Below are positions 8,099-16,263 of a DNA stretch of 49,803 nucleotides, one piece after another (the stretch's first letter is position 1; every line of letters begins with the position of its first letter). The stretch lies in assembly GCA_018652265.1 (NCBI GenBank), contig JABICL010000004.1, positions 1-49,803 on the forward strand. The letters run 5' to 3'. Under the pieces are notes generated by a model, which worked only from the letters and a program-made list of their open reading frames with translations, searched no databases and was not told the origin of the DNA. The stretch is from Candidatus Peribacteria bacterium. GTDB lineage: Bacteria > Patescibacteriota > Gracilibacteria > Peribacterales > Peribacteraceae. Made by a program: the position numbers and the translations under genes.

Positions 8099-8584
8099 AT
8101 GAAAAACTGGATTTCTATAGCCGTCGTTATTTTTTTGAGCGCAGTAGCTTTGTCCATAATTGAGGATTTCTCTGAAAATGGAAATTCAAACACAAACGAA
8201 GTCGAATCTTCTAAGGTTGTAGTAGTGAAGATAGATGATTCTATTGGTGGTTGTGGTTATATATTTGAGGAATATGAAATCCCAGTTGTTTCTAATAGAT
8301 TAAAGTCAGTTTTTTCTGCACTTCCAAATTTTGAGCCAAGAGATGGTTATGAAAATCCTGTTGGGGAACAAGATATAGAAATTGCTGTAAAAGAGGAGAA
8401 AAGAGGATTTTTCGTTGTAAATATTATTGGAGATCTAAAGCTAGGAGGATTATGTGATTCGGATGCTTTTAGAGAGCAAATGGAAAGGACAGTCGAAATT
8501 TATAGTGGAGATTACGAAATGCAACTAAATGGATCTAGTGATGAGTACGAGTGTATGCGGTTAATTACAGGGGGCTGTTCCTGA
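8099..8584 (+). CDS. Exported GerMN-like domain protein
   Basis: A 161-residue protein with an N-terminal hydrophobic segment (residues 4-20, WISIAVVIFLSAVALSI) acting as membrane anchor or signal peptide. The rest resembles a divergent GerMN domain: VVVVKIDDSIGGCGY, the VSNRLKSVFSALPNF helix, then GGLCDSDAFREQMERT and YEMQLNGSSDEYECM. In many CPR genomes small GerMN proteins carry a similar GG-x-C...Q-x-x-x-T block. The three distal cysteines could form disulfides outside the cell. The match is by eye and the function of such proteins is not known. Confidence 0.5.
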   Translation: MKNWISIAVVIFLSAVALSIIEDFSENGNSNTNEVESSKVVVVKIDDSIGGCGYIFEEYEIPVVSNRLKSVFSALPNFEPRDGYENPVGEQDIEIAVKEEKRGFFVVNIIGDLKLGGLCDSDAFREQMERTVEIYSGDYEMQLNGSSDEYECMRLITGGCS

Positions 8585-8595
8585 TCATAGATTTC

Positions 8596-8604
8596 TGTCA
8601 TAAT
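8596..8604 (+). promoter_or_regulatory. Extended -10 promoter of ftsK
   Basis: TGTCATAAT ends 10 nt before the ATG at 8615, with no Shine-Dalgarno between them. A transcript starting about 7 nt after the box would begin a few bases before the start codon, so the message is nearly leaderless. Confidence 0.5.
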
Positions 8605-8614
8605 CTCGTCCGAA

Positions 8615-10915
8615 ATGCCAAAGAAAAGAAAAAGCACAAAAAGACGTAGGGTTACGAGAAAAAATAGTAAAAGGCTGCCAGCACTTGAATCATTGGAGCT
8701 GAAGGATGAGACCAGAAGACATATAAGTGGCTTTGTTCAAATCGCTTTGTCTGTTTTATTCTTTTTAGTTTTGCAGGGTGCAGCTGGAATGGCAGGTGAG
8801 GCTATAGGAAAGGTACTTGCATTCCTATTTGGTTCGGGAGCAATTGTTTTGCCTGCAGCATTATTTATTTCGGGGCTTTTATTTTTATTTGGAAAAGAGA
8901 ATCACTTAGAACTTAGAGCAGGATTTGGCCTTAGTGTTTGTTTAATAGCAATTCTTGGAATTATTCACATACAGGCTCCGTTTGATGAAATAGGAGTTAG
9001 AAGAGATGAGCTTGGAGGTGCTATTGGATTCATGGCAGCGTTTCCTCTGCTTGCATTTACCAGTATTCCAGTTGCTTACACTGTTCTTTCTTCTCTCCTA
9101 ATAGTTGGTGTGCTTATCACTTTCGAGATGAACATTTCAGATATTATGGGATCTATTGTAGAAATGTTTAAAAGTGAAGAAGAAGATGATGAAGAGGAAT
9201 CTCCAAAAAGAAGAAAGAGAAAGTCCGCAGCAGCTAAGGAATCTGAAGATATGGATGCTATAGAAGAGGGGATGGATGAAGTGGATACAGTTGGAAAATC
9301 CAAAAAGAAGAAAAAAGAAGAGGAAGAAGTATTCAATATAGTGAGACCTGCTTTTCTAGAAGAAAATGGAGAAGGGGAGGCAAAAAAGAAGGTAGCTAAA
9401 AAGAAAAAAGCAAAAGCACAAAGTGATGATGAGATAGAGATGAAAGATACAAGATTTGATGACTGGGAATTTCCATCTTTGGATTGTCTAGATCCAGGAA
9501 GAAGTGAGGTTATGGTTGATGATTCCACATTGGAAAAGCAAGCTAAGCTGATAGAAGAGAAATTGCAGGAGTTCGATGTTACTGTAAAAGTACGCGAAGC
9601 TCATCCTGGTCCAACTGTTACACAGTTTGCTTTAGAGCCATCCGAAGGAATTAAACTTAGTAGAATTGCTAATTTGAAAAGCGACTTGGCACTTGCTTTG
9701 GCCGCTCCATCTCTTCGTATAGAGGCACCTATTCCAGGTAAATCACTTGTTGGTATAGAAATGCCAAATGAGAAGAGGACTATTGTTCATCTTCGTGAAA
9801 TTTTGGAAAGTTCTGAATTTCGTGAGAGTGAGTCTCCACTTAGCTTGCCATTCGGACGGGATGTATCAGGAAAATCAGTTGTACATGATCTTGCAGAAAT
9901 GCCACATCTACTAATAGCTGGCGCTACAGGCTCTGGAAAATCTGTATGCATGAATACGTTTCTTACTTCGCTTCTGTTTCAGAATGCGCCACATGAACTT
10001 AAATTTATTTTGATTGATCCTAAACGTGTAGAGCTCTCATTATATGATGGAATTCCGCATTTGCTTACTCCTGTAATTACAGAATCAGAAAAAGCACTTA
10101 AGGCTCTTAGATGGGTGGTTGCAGAAATGGGTCGTCGTCTTGCTAGATTTTCGGAGGTAGGAGCTAGAAACTTACAGGAATTTAATGACAAACATGAAGA
10201 TGAAAAACATCTACCTAGAATTGTAGTAGTTATAGATGAGCTTGCTGATCTTATGATGAGGCAATACAGACGTGATACAGAAATGATGATTACTAGAATT
10301 GCACAAATTGCACGTGCAACTGGAATTCATCTTATCGTTGCAACTCAAAGACCTAGTGTGGATGTTATTACTGGAATCATAAAAGCAAATATTCCAAGTC
10401 GTGTTGCATTCCGTACAGTTAGCTCAATAGACTCGAGAACTATTTTAGATGGAATAGGATCTGAGGATTTGCTTGGCAAAGGTGATTTGCTATACACGAT
10501 GGCACACACTCCTATGCCTGTTCGTGTTCAGGGAATTTATGTTTCTAGTAGCGAAGTGGAAAAGGTTATAAACAAAATAAAAATAGCTGGAGGAGGAGCA
10601 ATTACAGCAGAAATAAGATTGGGTGATTCTGGAGACAAAGATGAAGATGAGTATGGTGATACAGAATCTATGGGACCAGATGATGAAGATGGAGGTGAAA
10701 GTATAGATTTGGATGCAGATGATGATGGAGGAGATAATCTAACTTTTGAAGCTATAGATATTGTGAAGAGGTCAGGAAAAGCATCTGCAAGCTTGCTTCA
10801 GAGGCATTTGAAGGTTGGATATGCGCGCGCAGCGAGAATATTGGATATTCTGGAAGAAAAGGGTGTGATAGGACCAGGTGAAGGAGCTAAGCCTAGGAAA
10901 GTTTATGTGGAATGA
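8615..10915 (+). CDS. ftsK: FtsK/SpoIIIE DNA translocase
   Basis: A septum-anchored ATPase that pumps chromosomal DNA during division. The N-terminus is basic and followed by about four membrane helices (residues 40-175). Next comes a highly charged Glu/Lys linker (about 188-290) and the motor with Walker A GATGSGKSV (436-444) and Walker B VVVIDELADLMM (about 535). The motifs ATQRPSVDVITGIIKANIPSRVAFR and DGIGSEDLLGKGDLLY are diagnostic of FtsK. The C-terminal gamma winged helix (about 705-766; SLLQRHLKVGYARAARILD) reads KOPS sequences. At 766 aa it is on the short side but complete. It ends in TGA. Confidence 0.95.
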   Translation: MPKKRKSTKRRRVTRKNSKRLPALESLELKDETRRHISGFVQIALSVLFFLVLQGAAGMAGEAIGKVLAFLFGSGAIVLPAALFISGLLFLFGKENHLELRAGFGLSVCLIAILGIIHIQAPFDEIGVRRDELGGAIGFMAAFPLLAFTSIPVAYTVLSSLLIVGVLITFEMNISDIMGSIVEMFKSEEEDDEEESPKRRKRKSAAAKESEDMDAIEEGMDEVDTVGKSKKKKKEEEEVFNIVRPAFLEENGEGEAKKKVAKKKKAKAQSDDEIEMKDTRFDDWEFPSLDCLDPGRSEVMVDDSTLEKQAKLIEEKLQEFDVTVKVREAHPGPTVTQFALEPSEGIKLSRIANLKSDLALALAAPSLRIEAPIPGKSLVGIEMPNEKRTIVHLREILESSEFRESESPLSLPFGRDVSGKSVVHDLAEMPHLLIAGATGSGKSVCMNTFLTSLLFQNAPHELKFILIDPKRVELSLYDGIPHLLTPVITESEKALKALRWVVAEMGRRLARFSEVGARNLQEFNDKHEDEKHLPRIVVVIDELADLMMRQYRRDTEMMITRIAQIARATGIHLIVATQRPSVDVITGIIKANIPSRVAFRTVSSIDSRTILDGIGSEDLLGKGDLLYTMAHTPMPVRVQGIYVSSSEVEKVINKIKIAGGGAITAEIRLGDSGDKDEDEYGDTESMGPDDEDGGESIDLDADDDGGDNLTFEAIDIVKRSGKASASLLQRHLKVGYARAARILDILEEKGVIGPGEGAKPRKVYVE

Positions 10916-11028
10916 TTGAAAGGATGGAAAAGAGTGAAAGGATTGAAAGGAGACGCTCATATACGATAATACTGACATTTCCTTTCACTCCTTTAAATCG
11001 TTTAAATCATTTCCATCCTCTATTCTGT
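10916..11028. repeat. Hairpin of 9-bp tandem units, GAAAGGATT type (copy 1)
   Basis: Directly after ftsK the left arm repeats units close to ATTGAAAGG/ATGGAAAAG/AGTGAAAGG every 9 bp. The right arm (TTTCCTTTC, ACTCCTTTA, AATCGTTTA, AATCATTTC) is their inverted counterpart. The loop contains CTCATATACGATAATACTGA. A second copy at 37378-37490 keeps both arms and the loop, so this is a dispersed element rather than a simple terminator. It may end ftsK transcription. Confidence 0.75.
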
Positions 11029-11096
11029 GTATATTTTCTATGTACAGCTAAGTTATTGCCCATAACAACCCCTATGTGGTAATTTTGGCGGTTTTA

Positions 11097-11105
11097 TGCT
11101 ATAAT
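11097..11105 (+). promoter_or_regulatory. Extended -10 promoter of the PrgI-family gene
   Basis: TGCTATAAT is a perfect extended -10 ending 9 nt before the ATG at 11115. The intervening sequence contains AGGAG, so this gene may have either a minimal leader or a Shine-Dalgarno too close to use well. Confidence 0.6.
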
Positions 11106-11114
11106 CAGGAGATT

Positions 11115-11573
11115 ATGGAATACGTTAAAATTCCACAGGATATACGTGTAAAAGACAAGCTAATTGGGCCATTGTCGCTCATACAGATCATCGTGATCGG
11201 AGCAGGTGGTGGAATATCTTATGTCTTGTTTGCTTCTGCAAAAAAGGCTGCAGGAACTGTTCCAATAGCTATGCATGCAGTGATCTGGCTGCCCCTGATA
11301 TTTGCTGTTGCATTTGCAGTTATACGAATAAATGACATCTCTCTATTTAGATATTGTCTACTTATGCTTGAAATGATGAGTAAGCCAAGGCGTCGCGTTT
11401 GGCAACCAAGAAAGGGGATAGATATGGTAAGTAGATTTTCTACTCCAAAGAAAAAGAAAGGAAAGAAAGGCGAAGACGAAATTGAAGAAGAAAAACCAAT
11501 GAATAAATCGGAGGTAAAACTTGATGAATTGAGTGTTATTTTGGATGAAAAAGTTACCGCTACTACTAAATAA
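11115..11573 (+). CDS. PrgI-family membrane protein (type IV secretion-like)
   Basis: I place the start at the ATG at 11115 (MEYVKIPQDI) because the extended -10 lies just upstream; a longer frame from 11076 would include the promoter itself. The 152-residue protein begins with the conserved YxIPxDI(x)xxDKxxGPL pattern of PrgI-family proteins. It has two membrane helices (about 20-42 and 50-72), a basic cytosolic segment (PRRRVWQPRKG) and a charged tail. PrgI proteins accompany the VirB4/TraC ATPase in conjugation-like systems of Gram-positive bacteria and CPR. The next gene, only 2 bp on, is such a TraC-like protein, so the two form an operon. Confidence 0.8.
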   Translation: MEYVKIPQDIRVKDKLIGPLSLIQIIVIGAGGGISYVLFASAKKAAGTVPIAMHAVIWLPLIFAVAFAVIRINDISLFRYCLLMLEMMSKPRRRVWQPRKGIDMVSRFSTPKKKKGKKGEDEIEEEKPMNKSEVKLDELSVILDEKVTATTK

Positions 11574-11575
11574 AT

Positions 11576-12304
11576 ATGGCAAAAGATAAGAATTCAAAGG
11601 CAAAGTCATCTGTGAGAAACAGGAAGAAAGCTTCTGAGGCAACCGCTGTACAAAGGTTTCTACCAATTGCAGAAATAAAACAGAATACGGTTTTGCTAAA
11701 GAATGGTGGAATGAGAGCTGTAGTTGCTGTGGGCAGTATGAATTTCAGCTTAAAAAGCGAAGATGAACAGCAGGCAATAGTTACGAGTTATCAGCAGTTT
11801 CTAAACACTCTCTCTTTCCCTGTGCAGATGCTAGTTCGTTCAACTCAGCTAAATGTAGATGCATATATAAAGGATCTTGAGGAGCGTGCAGGCAAACAAG
11901 AAAATCCATTACTAAAAGAGCAAACTTTAGACTACGCAAAATTCATAGAAAAGCTTGTAGATGTTTCTGAAATTATGCAGAAAAGATTTTATTGCATTGT
12001 TCCTATGGATGCTGCAGGAGCTAAGAGTCTTTCATTTTTCCAGAAATATATGAGTTGGCTTACACCTGGTGACACAAAAGAGAAAGCATTATCTAGAAAG
12101 AGACAATTTGAGGAATCCACAACTAAGCTCAAGGATCGTGTGAACATGGTAGAAACAGGTCTAGAAAATATTGGTGTTACTACTGAGAGATTAAATACAG
12201 CTGAGCTTATAGAGCTTTTCTATAGCGCATACAATCCACAGACAAGTCAGGAGCAAAAGATCGGTGATCCTGATGCATTGAATACTAAGGATTACGTGCT
12301 TTAA
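11576..12304 (+). CDS. TraC/VirB4 N-terminal-like protein without ATPase domain
   Basis: A 242-residue soluble protein with a very basic N-terminus (AKDKNSKAKSSVRNRKKA). The following LPIAEIKQNTVLLKNGGMRAVVAVGSMNFSLKS corresponds to the N-terminal TraC-like region of VirB4 ATPases, where it precedes the motor domain. Helical segments follow (EEQQAIVTSYQQFLNTL-like; DYAKFIEKLVDVSEIMQKRF). No Walker motif is present, so the motor half is either encoded elsewhere or lost. In CPR genomes split PrgI/TraC-like genes are common. It follows the PrgI gene by 2 bp. Likely role: a component of a type IV secretion or pilus-related apparatus at the membrane. Confidence 0.7.
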   Translation: MAKDKNSKAKSSVRNRKKASEATAVQRFLPIAEIKQNTVLLKNGGMRAVVAVGSMNFSLKSEDEQQAIVTSYQQFLNTLSFPVQMLVRSTQLNVDAYIKDLEERAGKQENPLLKEQTLDYAKFIEKLVDVSEIMQKRFYCIVPMDAAGAKSLSFFQKYMSWLTPGDTKEKALSRKRQFEESTTKLKDRVNMVETGLENIGVTTERLNTAELIELFYSAYNPQTSQEQKIGDPDALNTKDYVL

Positions 12305-12328
12305 ATTCCAAGATTTCAAATGCCAAGC

Positions 12329-12434
12329 AGCAAGCGTGCAGGCGGTATTTTGCGTAAGAAATCATTCTTGGGTACCAAGATATGATCAATCCCATGTTGA
12401 TTTCGTCGCATATACCGCCTTAAGCACGCGAGCG
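12329..12434. repeat. MITE-like repeat, copy 1 (106 bp)
   Basis: This intergenic stretch is nearly identical to the reverse complement of 34663-34766, including the blocks AAGAAATCATTCTTGGGTAC and TGATTTCGTCGCATATACCG. Its ends are imperfect inverted repeats sharing GCGTGC near the outer edge and GGC further in (AGCAAGCGTGCAGGC versus CGCTCGCGTGCTTAAGGC). It has no coding capacity. The rest of the gap up to 12588 contains only AT-rich sequence with no gene I can support. Confidence 0.75.
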
Positions 12435-12588
12435 GTGTAGAAAATTTAAGTATCGAAGCATAATATTGGCCCCAAATCTTCTTGCAACAGCCTTTTTAAG
12501 TGCGTAGAGTTATATCTGAAGATTAGATGCGCATAGCAAGGCATCTGCTTTAAAACTTTTTACTACTTCCCTTGCTACCAATATTTTT

Positions 12589-13923
12589 ATGTCACAGAAA
12601 ATTCTAAACAAAGAGAACGAAAAGATGGAGAAGCTACTTTCCGAAGAATCAGCTCCTCCTGTTATTTCTCCTAAGCCAGGTGAGGTTTTGGATGGAGAAG
12701 TAGTATTTAAAGGAAAAAATAAATTACTTTTAGATATAAGTGGATCTGCTACTGGAATAATTTCTGGTAGAGAGCTTAGAGATTCTTTTCATACTTTTCA
12801 GGAGCTAAGCGTTGGGGCTGAGGTAACTGCTATGGTTTTAGAAGAAGAAAATGACGAAGGAATGATAGTAATGAGTTTACGTCGTGTAAGTCAGCAGAAA
12901 GCATGGGATAAGTTCTACAAACTTATAGATGATGATGGAACAATGTCTTTCGTTCCTCAGGAAGCAAATAAAGGAGGACTACTTGCAAACATAGATGGAA
13001 TCAGAACATTTTTGCCTGTTTCTCAGCTTTCTCCAGTTAATTATCCTCGTGTGACAGATAAGTCAGAAATTATGAATCGTTTAGGAAAATTCATTGGTCA
13101 GGAATTCTTTGTAAAGATTATTATGACGGATGAAGATGCAGGAAAGATTGTAGTCTCAGAAAGAGAGGCAATGTCAGAGCATCGTGCAAAATCTCTAGAA
13201 GGACTAAAGACCGGTGATGAGAGAGAAGGTGCAGTAAGTGGAATTGTAAACTTTGGAATATTTGTAACGTTTGATGGCCTTGAGGGACTAGTGCATATAT
13301 CTGAGATTGCATGGGGACACGTAAAGAATCCTTCTGAGTTTGTAAGGGTAGGTGATAGAGTAAAGGTAAAGGTAATAGGAATGGAAGGTGAGAAGCTTTC
13401 GCTTTCTATAAAACAACTTACAAAGGATCCATGGGAAGCAGTTGCAGAGAGATATCCTGTAGGAAAGAGAGTTCAGGGAACAATTACTCGCCTTACAGAT
13501 TATGGTGCATTTGTGAAACTAGAGAATGAGATAAATGGACTTGTTCATCTTTCTGAAATCACACATGCAAAAATTGCTGATGCAAGTGATGTTCTAAAGA
13601 TCGGACAGAAGATCGATGTACAGGTAATAAACATAGAACCAGATGAGCGTCGTATTGGACTTTCTGTAAAGGCGCTTCTTCCTATAGATAAGAAGATGCT
13701 GGAGGAAATGAAGAAAGAAGAGGAGGCATCCAAATCTTCCAAGAAGAAATCTGAGACTGCCAAAGACTCTGATGATTCCAAAGGATCCGGTGGATTCGTT
13801 GCCTCAAAGACTGGTAAGAAATATTACCCAGCAGATAGCGCTGCAGCTAAGAGGATAAAAGAAGAAAACAGAGTTGAATTTGTTTCCGAGAAAGAAGCAG
13901 AGAAAGCAGGATATGCTGCATAG
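12589..13923 (+). CDS. rpsA: Ribosomal protein S1
   Basis: Four S1 (OB-fold) RNA-binding domains lie in 444 residues: about 28-97, 115-185 (divergent), 204-275 (GIVNFGIFVTFDGLEGLVHISEI) and 291-363 (RLTDYGAFVKLENEINGLVHLSEI). Domains 3 and 4 are canonical and recruit mRNA to the 30S subunit. A Lys/Ser-rich linker leads to an unusual tail (about 400-444) with GKKYYPADSAAAKRIKEEN, VEFVSEKEAEKAGYAA. That tail resembles the Ada-type metal-binding fold with its cysteines replaced. In a cell with largely leaderless messages an S1 is notable. The TAG stop overlaps the 9-bp repeats that follow. An alternative start is the ATG at 12625. Confidence 0.9.
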   Translation: MSQKILNKENEKMEKLLSEESAPPVISPKPGEVLDGEVVFKGKNKLLLDISGSATGIISGRELRDSFHTFQELSVGAEVTAMVLEEENDEGMIVMSLRRVSQQKAWDKFYKLIDDDGTMSFVPQEANKGGLLANIDGIRTFLPVSQLSPVNYPRVTDKSEIMNRLGKFIGQEFFVKIIMTDEDAGKIVVSEREAMSEHRAKSLEGLKTGDEREGAVSGIVNFGIFVTFDGLEGLVHISEIAWGHVKNPSEFVRVGDRVKVKVIGMEGEKLSLSIKQLTKDPWEAVAERYPVGKRVQGTITRLTDYGAFVKLENEINGLVHLSEITHAKIADASDVLKIGQKIDVQVINIEPDERRIGLSVKALLPIDKKMLEEMKKEEEASKSSKKKSETAKDSDDSKGSGGFVASKTGKKYYPADSAAAKRIKEENRVEFVSEKEAEKAGYAA

Positions 13924-13960
13924 GTTTTATAGGTTGTAGAAGTTGTAGAGGTTATAGAAG
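13921..13960. repeat. 9-bp tandem repeat (GGTTGTAGA type)
   Basis: Immediately after the S1 gene four consecutive 9-bp units can be aligned: GGTTTTATA, GGTTGTAGA, AGTTGTAGA, GGTTATAGA. The S1 stop codon TAG is part of the first unit's edge. There is no inverted arm here, in contrast with the other two 9-bp families in the window. Confidence 0.6.
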
Positions 13961-14003
13961 TGTCATGCTGAGGAGTCCGCCGTAGGCGGACGTCTCGAAG
14001 CAT
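13961..14003. repeat. Palindromic REP-like repeat (TCATGCTGAG / CTCGAAGCATG), copy 1
   Basis: Outer arms TCATGCTGAG and CTCGAAGCATG enclose a perfect stem GTCCGCC-GTA-GGCGGAC. A related, larger element is at 34775-34872. It lies between the convergent S1 and HIT genes and may act as a bidirectional terminator. Confidence 0.65.
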
Positions 14004-14005
14004 GT

Positions 14006-14335
14006 TCATACCTTCTTCTCCGCAAGTAAGTGCAAATGTATATGATCCACAACCTGTCCACCTTCTCGTCCTACGTGGAAAGTAAGTTTGTATCCTGGAA
14101 TTTCTTTCTCTTCAGCAAACTTCTTAGCTTTTATGATCATCATCCCTGGAATATCTTTTGTTTCCTCGTTTATCGTAATTATAGATTCTATGTGCTGTTT
14201 TGGGATTATGAGCAAATGAGTAGGAGCTTTTGGTTGTATGTCTCGGAAGATCACTACCTCGTCATCTTCGTATACAGTGTCCGATGGAATCTCCTTTGCA
14301 ATTATTTTGCAGAATATGCAGTCTGAATTCGTCAT
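14006..14335 (-). CDS. HIT-family nucleotide hydrolase (HINT-like)
   Basis: A 109-residue histidine-triad protein that hydrolyses nucleoside phosphoramidates or adenylated metabolites. It starts with a paired-cysteine segment DCIFCKIIAKEIPSD and has the central LLIIPKQHI. The catalytic triad is DHIHLHLLAEKKV near the C-terminus, preceded by GREGGQVV. Length and motif order are those of bacterial HINT proteins. The gene is convergent with rpsA and separated from it only by palindromic repeats. Confidence 0.92.
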   Translation of the reverse strand: MTNSDCIFCKIIAKEIPSDTVYEDDEVVIFRDIQPKAPTHLLIIPKQHIESIITINEETKDIPGMMIIKAKKFAEEKEIPGYKLTFHVGREGGQVVDHIHLHLLAEKKV

Positions 14336-14424
14336 GATTCAAGGTTAATGTAGTAATTGCGCTTTGTAAATCATTGCGAAAAAGTCCAATTTTCCTTAAT
14401 CTTTCTTCGTTCTTCTTAAATCAT

Positions 14425-14500
14425 GGGTCAGTAGCTCAGTCGGTAGAGCAGTTGGCTCTTAACCAATTGGCCGTGGGTTCGAGTCCCACCTGACCCACCA
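14425..14500 (+). tRNA. tRNA-Lys (anticodon CTT)
   Basis: A 76-nt cloverleaf: acceptor GGGTCAG/CTGACCC, D-stem GCTC/GAGC, anticodon stem GTTGG/CCAAT with loop CTCTTAA giving anticodon CTT, T-loop GTTCGAGTC, and an encoded CCA end. The T-stem GTGGG/CCCAC pairs fully. It decodes AAG. Confidence 0.95.
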
Positions 14501-14559
14501 AATTCGACAAATACGCTTTATGCGTATTTTTCAAAAAAGACACATTAAAATCAGTGAGC

Positions 14560-14565
14560 TATAAT
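14560..14565 (+). promoter_or_regulatory. -10 box of cysteine-rich paralogue 1
   Basis: A perfect TATAAT ends 8 nt before the ATG at 14574, with no ribosome-binding site between them. This predicts a leaderless transcript. Confidence 0.55.
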
Positions 14566-14573
14566 GGCTACCC

Positions 14574-16247
14574 ATGCAGAATTGCAAAAGCTGTGGCAAA
14601 TCGTTTGATGTTCCAGAAGAGGATATTGAATTTCTAGATAAAATTTCTCCTGTTTTGCATGGAAAGAAGCATTTGATTCCATCACCTGAATTATGTCCAG
14701 ACTGTCGCATGCAGCGTCGACTTATTTTTAGAAACCAGCAAACGCTCTACAGGCGCAAATGTGATGCAACAGAAAGAGAAATCATATCCATTTACTCACC
14801 AGATAAGCCACACAAAGTATTTGCAGCAGATGAATGGTGGTCTGACAAGTGGGACGCTATGGACTTCGGAAAAGATATTGATTTTTCACGACCATTCTTC
14901 GATCAGTTTGCAGACTTGATGAAAGAGGTGCCGCATATTGCTGTGCTCAAAGTAAATTCCGATAACTCAGATTTTACAAATCAAACATACAACTGCAGAA
15001 ATTGCTATCTATCATCTGCCATAAAAGACTGTGAAGATTGCCTTTATTGCCATAATTGCAATCGCCTCCAGAATTGCACAGATTGCTCATTTTGCTTTAA
15101 CTCCCAACTTCTATATCAATGTTATGACAGTTACGATTCATACAACTGTGCATTTGCTGGAAACTGCATACAATGCACAGATAGTACTTTTCTCTATGAT
15201 TGCGTAGGATGTACGAATTGCTTTGGGTGTGTTGGCTTACGTAATAAACAATATCATTTCTTTAATGAGGAATTGACCAAAGAGCAATATGAAAGAAAAA
15301 TTCAAGCATTTCTATTGCATACAAATCCAGGATGCGAAGCGGCGCAAAAAAAATTCACAGAGTTTCTAGCTAGTAAGCCACGTTTATATGCCTGGCTCAA
15401 AAATTGTGAAAACACCATAGGAAATAATGTAAAAAATACCAAAAACTCATCATATTGTTTCGATTGCAACGATTTGGAAGATTGTAAATACAGTAGCTGG
15501 ATATTCGAAGACAAAGATTGTTATGACTGTTATGGAATGGGTGCAAGTGAATTGATTTACGATTCTATAGGGGTAGAGGAAGTGCAAAAAATAGCATTTA
15601 GCTTCGGCACCTCCAATTCTTCAGATTGTTACTACACAGATCTATGTTTCAATTGCAGTAATTGTTTCGGATGTGTGGGGTTACGAAAGAAAAAATATTG
15701 CATTTTAAACAAACAGTACACAGAAGAAGAATATGAAGAACTAGTAAGCAAGTTAATTGAGCACATGAAAGAAACGGAAGAATGGGGTCATTTCTTCGAT
15801 CCTACTGTTTCTGCATTTGCATACAACGAAAGTAAAGCACAGGAACATTTTCCTCTCACAAAAGAAGAGGTCATATCAAAGGGCTGGAAATGGAAAGATG
15901 ATATTGATCAAATACCAGAGGTAGAAAAAATAATTCCTGCAGATCGTTTACCAGACAATATTGATGATATTCCCGATGACATCCTGAACTGGGCTATTAA
16001 ATGCGAAAGAACTTTGCGGCCTTTCCGGATAACAAAGCAGGAGCTTATGTATTACCGCAAGCAAAACATTCCTATCCCACACTTGCATCCAGACGAAAGA
16101 CAAAAAGACAGGATGGTAGTACGAAATCCACAGAAATTATGGCTTAGAGAGTGTGATGAATGTGGCAAGGATATTCAGACGAGCTACTCACCAGATAGAT
16201 TAGAGAAGGTTTTGTGCGAAGAATGCTATCTAGCAGAGGTTTATTAG
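14574..16247 (+). CDS. Cysteine-rich multi-zinc-ribbon protein, paralogue 1
   Basis: A 557-residue protein of a family with four copies in this window. Residues 1-70 form a zinc-ribbon module (C4-x2-C7 and C41-x2-C44, then QRRLIFRNQQTLYRRKC), followed by a conserved DFSRPFFDQFADL segment. A long middle region (about 125-225) has cysteines every few residues (CEDCLYCHNCNRLQNC). FGCVGLRNKQY occurs near 218 and FGCVGLRKKKY near 365, each followed by a YEE helix. The last 75 residues repeat the N-terminal module with HPDER replacing CPDCR, and end with C527-x2-C530 and C548-x2-C551. There is no signal peptide or membrane helix. The family probably binds several zinc ions; its function is unknown. 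The VirD4-type ATPase gene starts 16 bp downstream. Confidence 0.8.
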   Translation: MQNCKSCGKSFDVPEEDIEFLDKISPVLHGKKHLIPSPELCPDCRMQRRLIFRNQQTLYRRKCDATEREIISIYSPDKPHKVFAADEWWSDKWDAMDFGKDIDFSRPFFDQFADLMKEVPHIAVLKVNSDNSDFTNQTYNCRNCYLSSAIKDCEDCLYCHNCNRLQNCTDCSFCFNSQLLYQCYDSYDSYNCAFAGNCIQCTDSTFLYDCVGCTNCFGCVGLRNKQYHFFNEELTKEQYERKIQAFLLHTNPGCEAAQKKFTEFLASKPRLYAWLKNCENTIGNNVKNTKNSSYCFDCNDLEDCKYSSWIFEDKDCYDCYGMGASELIYDSIGVEEVQKIAFSFGTSNSSDCYYTDLCFNCSNCFGCVGLRKKKYCILNKQYTEEEYEELVSKLIEHMKETEEWGHFFDPTVSAFAYNESKAQEHFPLTKEEVISKGWKWKDDIDQIPEVEKIIPADRLPDNIDDIPDDILNWAIKCERTLRPFRITKQELMYYRKQNIPIPHLHPDERQKDRMVVRNPQKLWLRECDECGKDIQTSYSPDRLEKVLCEECYLAEVY

Positions 16248-16249
16248 GT

Positions 16250-16255
16250 TAGAAT
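16250..16255 (+). promoter_or_regulatory. -10 box before the TraG/VirD4-type gene
   Basis: TAGAAT lies 8 nt before the ATG at 16264, just after the stop of the preceding gene. It could drive a leaderless message, but the two genes could also be co-transcribed. Confidence 0.35.
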
Positions 16256-16263
16256 TATTCCTA

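Noticed and set aside
9076-9528. Minus-strand Ser/Phe-rich frame inside ftsK
   Set aside because: Antisense shadow of the Glu/Lys-rich linker of FtsK, with no independent start signal.
10916-11030. Possible CRISPR-like array after ftsK
   Set aside because: Repeats are only 9 bp, without spacers, and inverted in the second half; there are no cas genes in the window.
12435-12588. Possible small structured RNA before rpsA
   Set aside because: Only weak partial inversions (ATCTGAAGATTAGAT) and no match to a known RNA that I can recognise.
15100-15260. Pentapeptide-repeat or ferredoxin-like assignment for the cysteine-rich proteins
   Set aside because: No regular five-residue A(D/N)LXX pattern, and the C-x2-C spacing does not follow the C-x2-C-x2-C-x3-C-P signature of ferredoxins.
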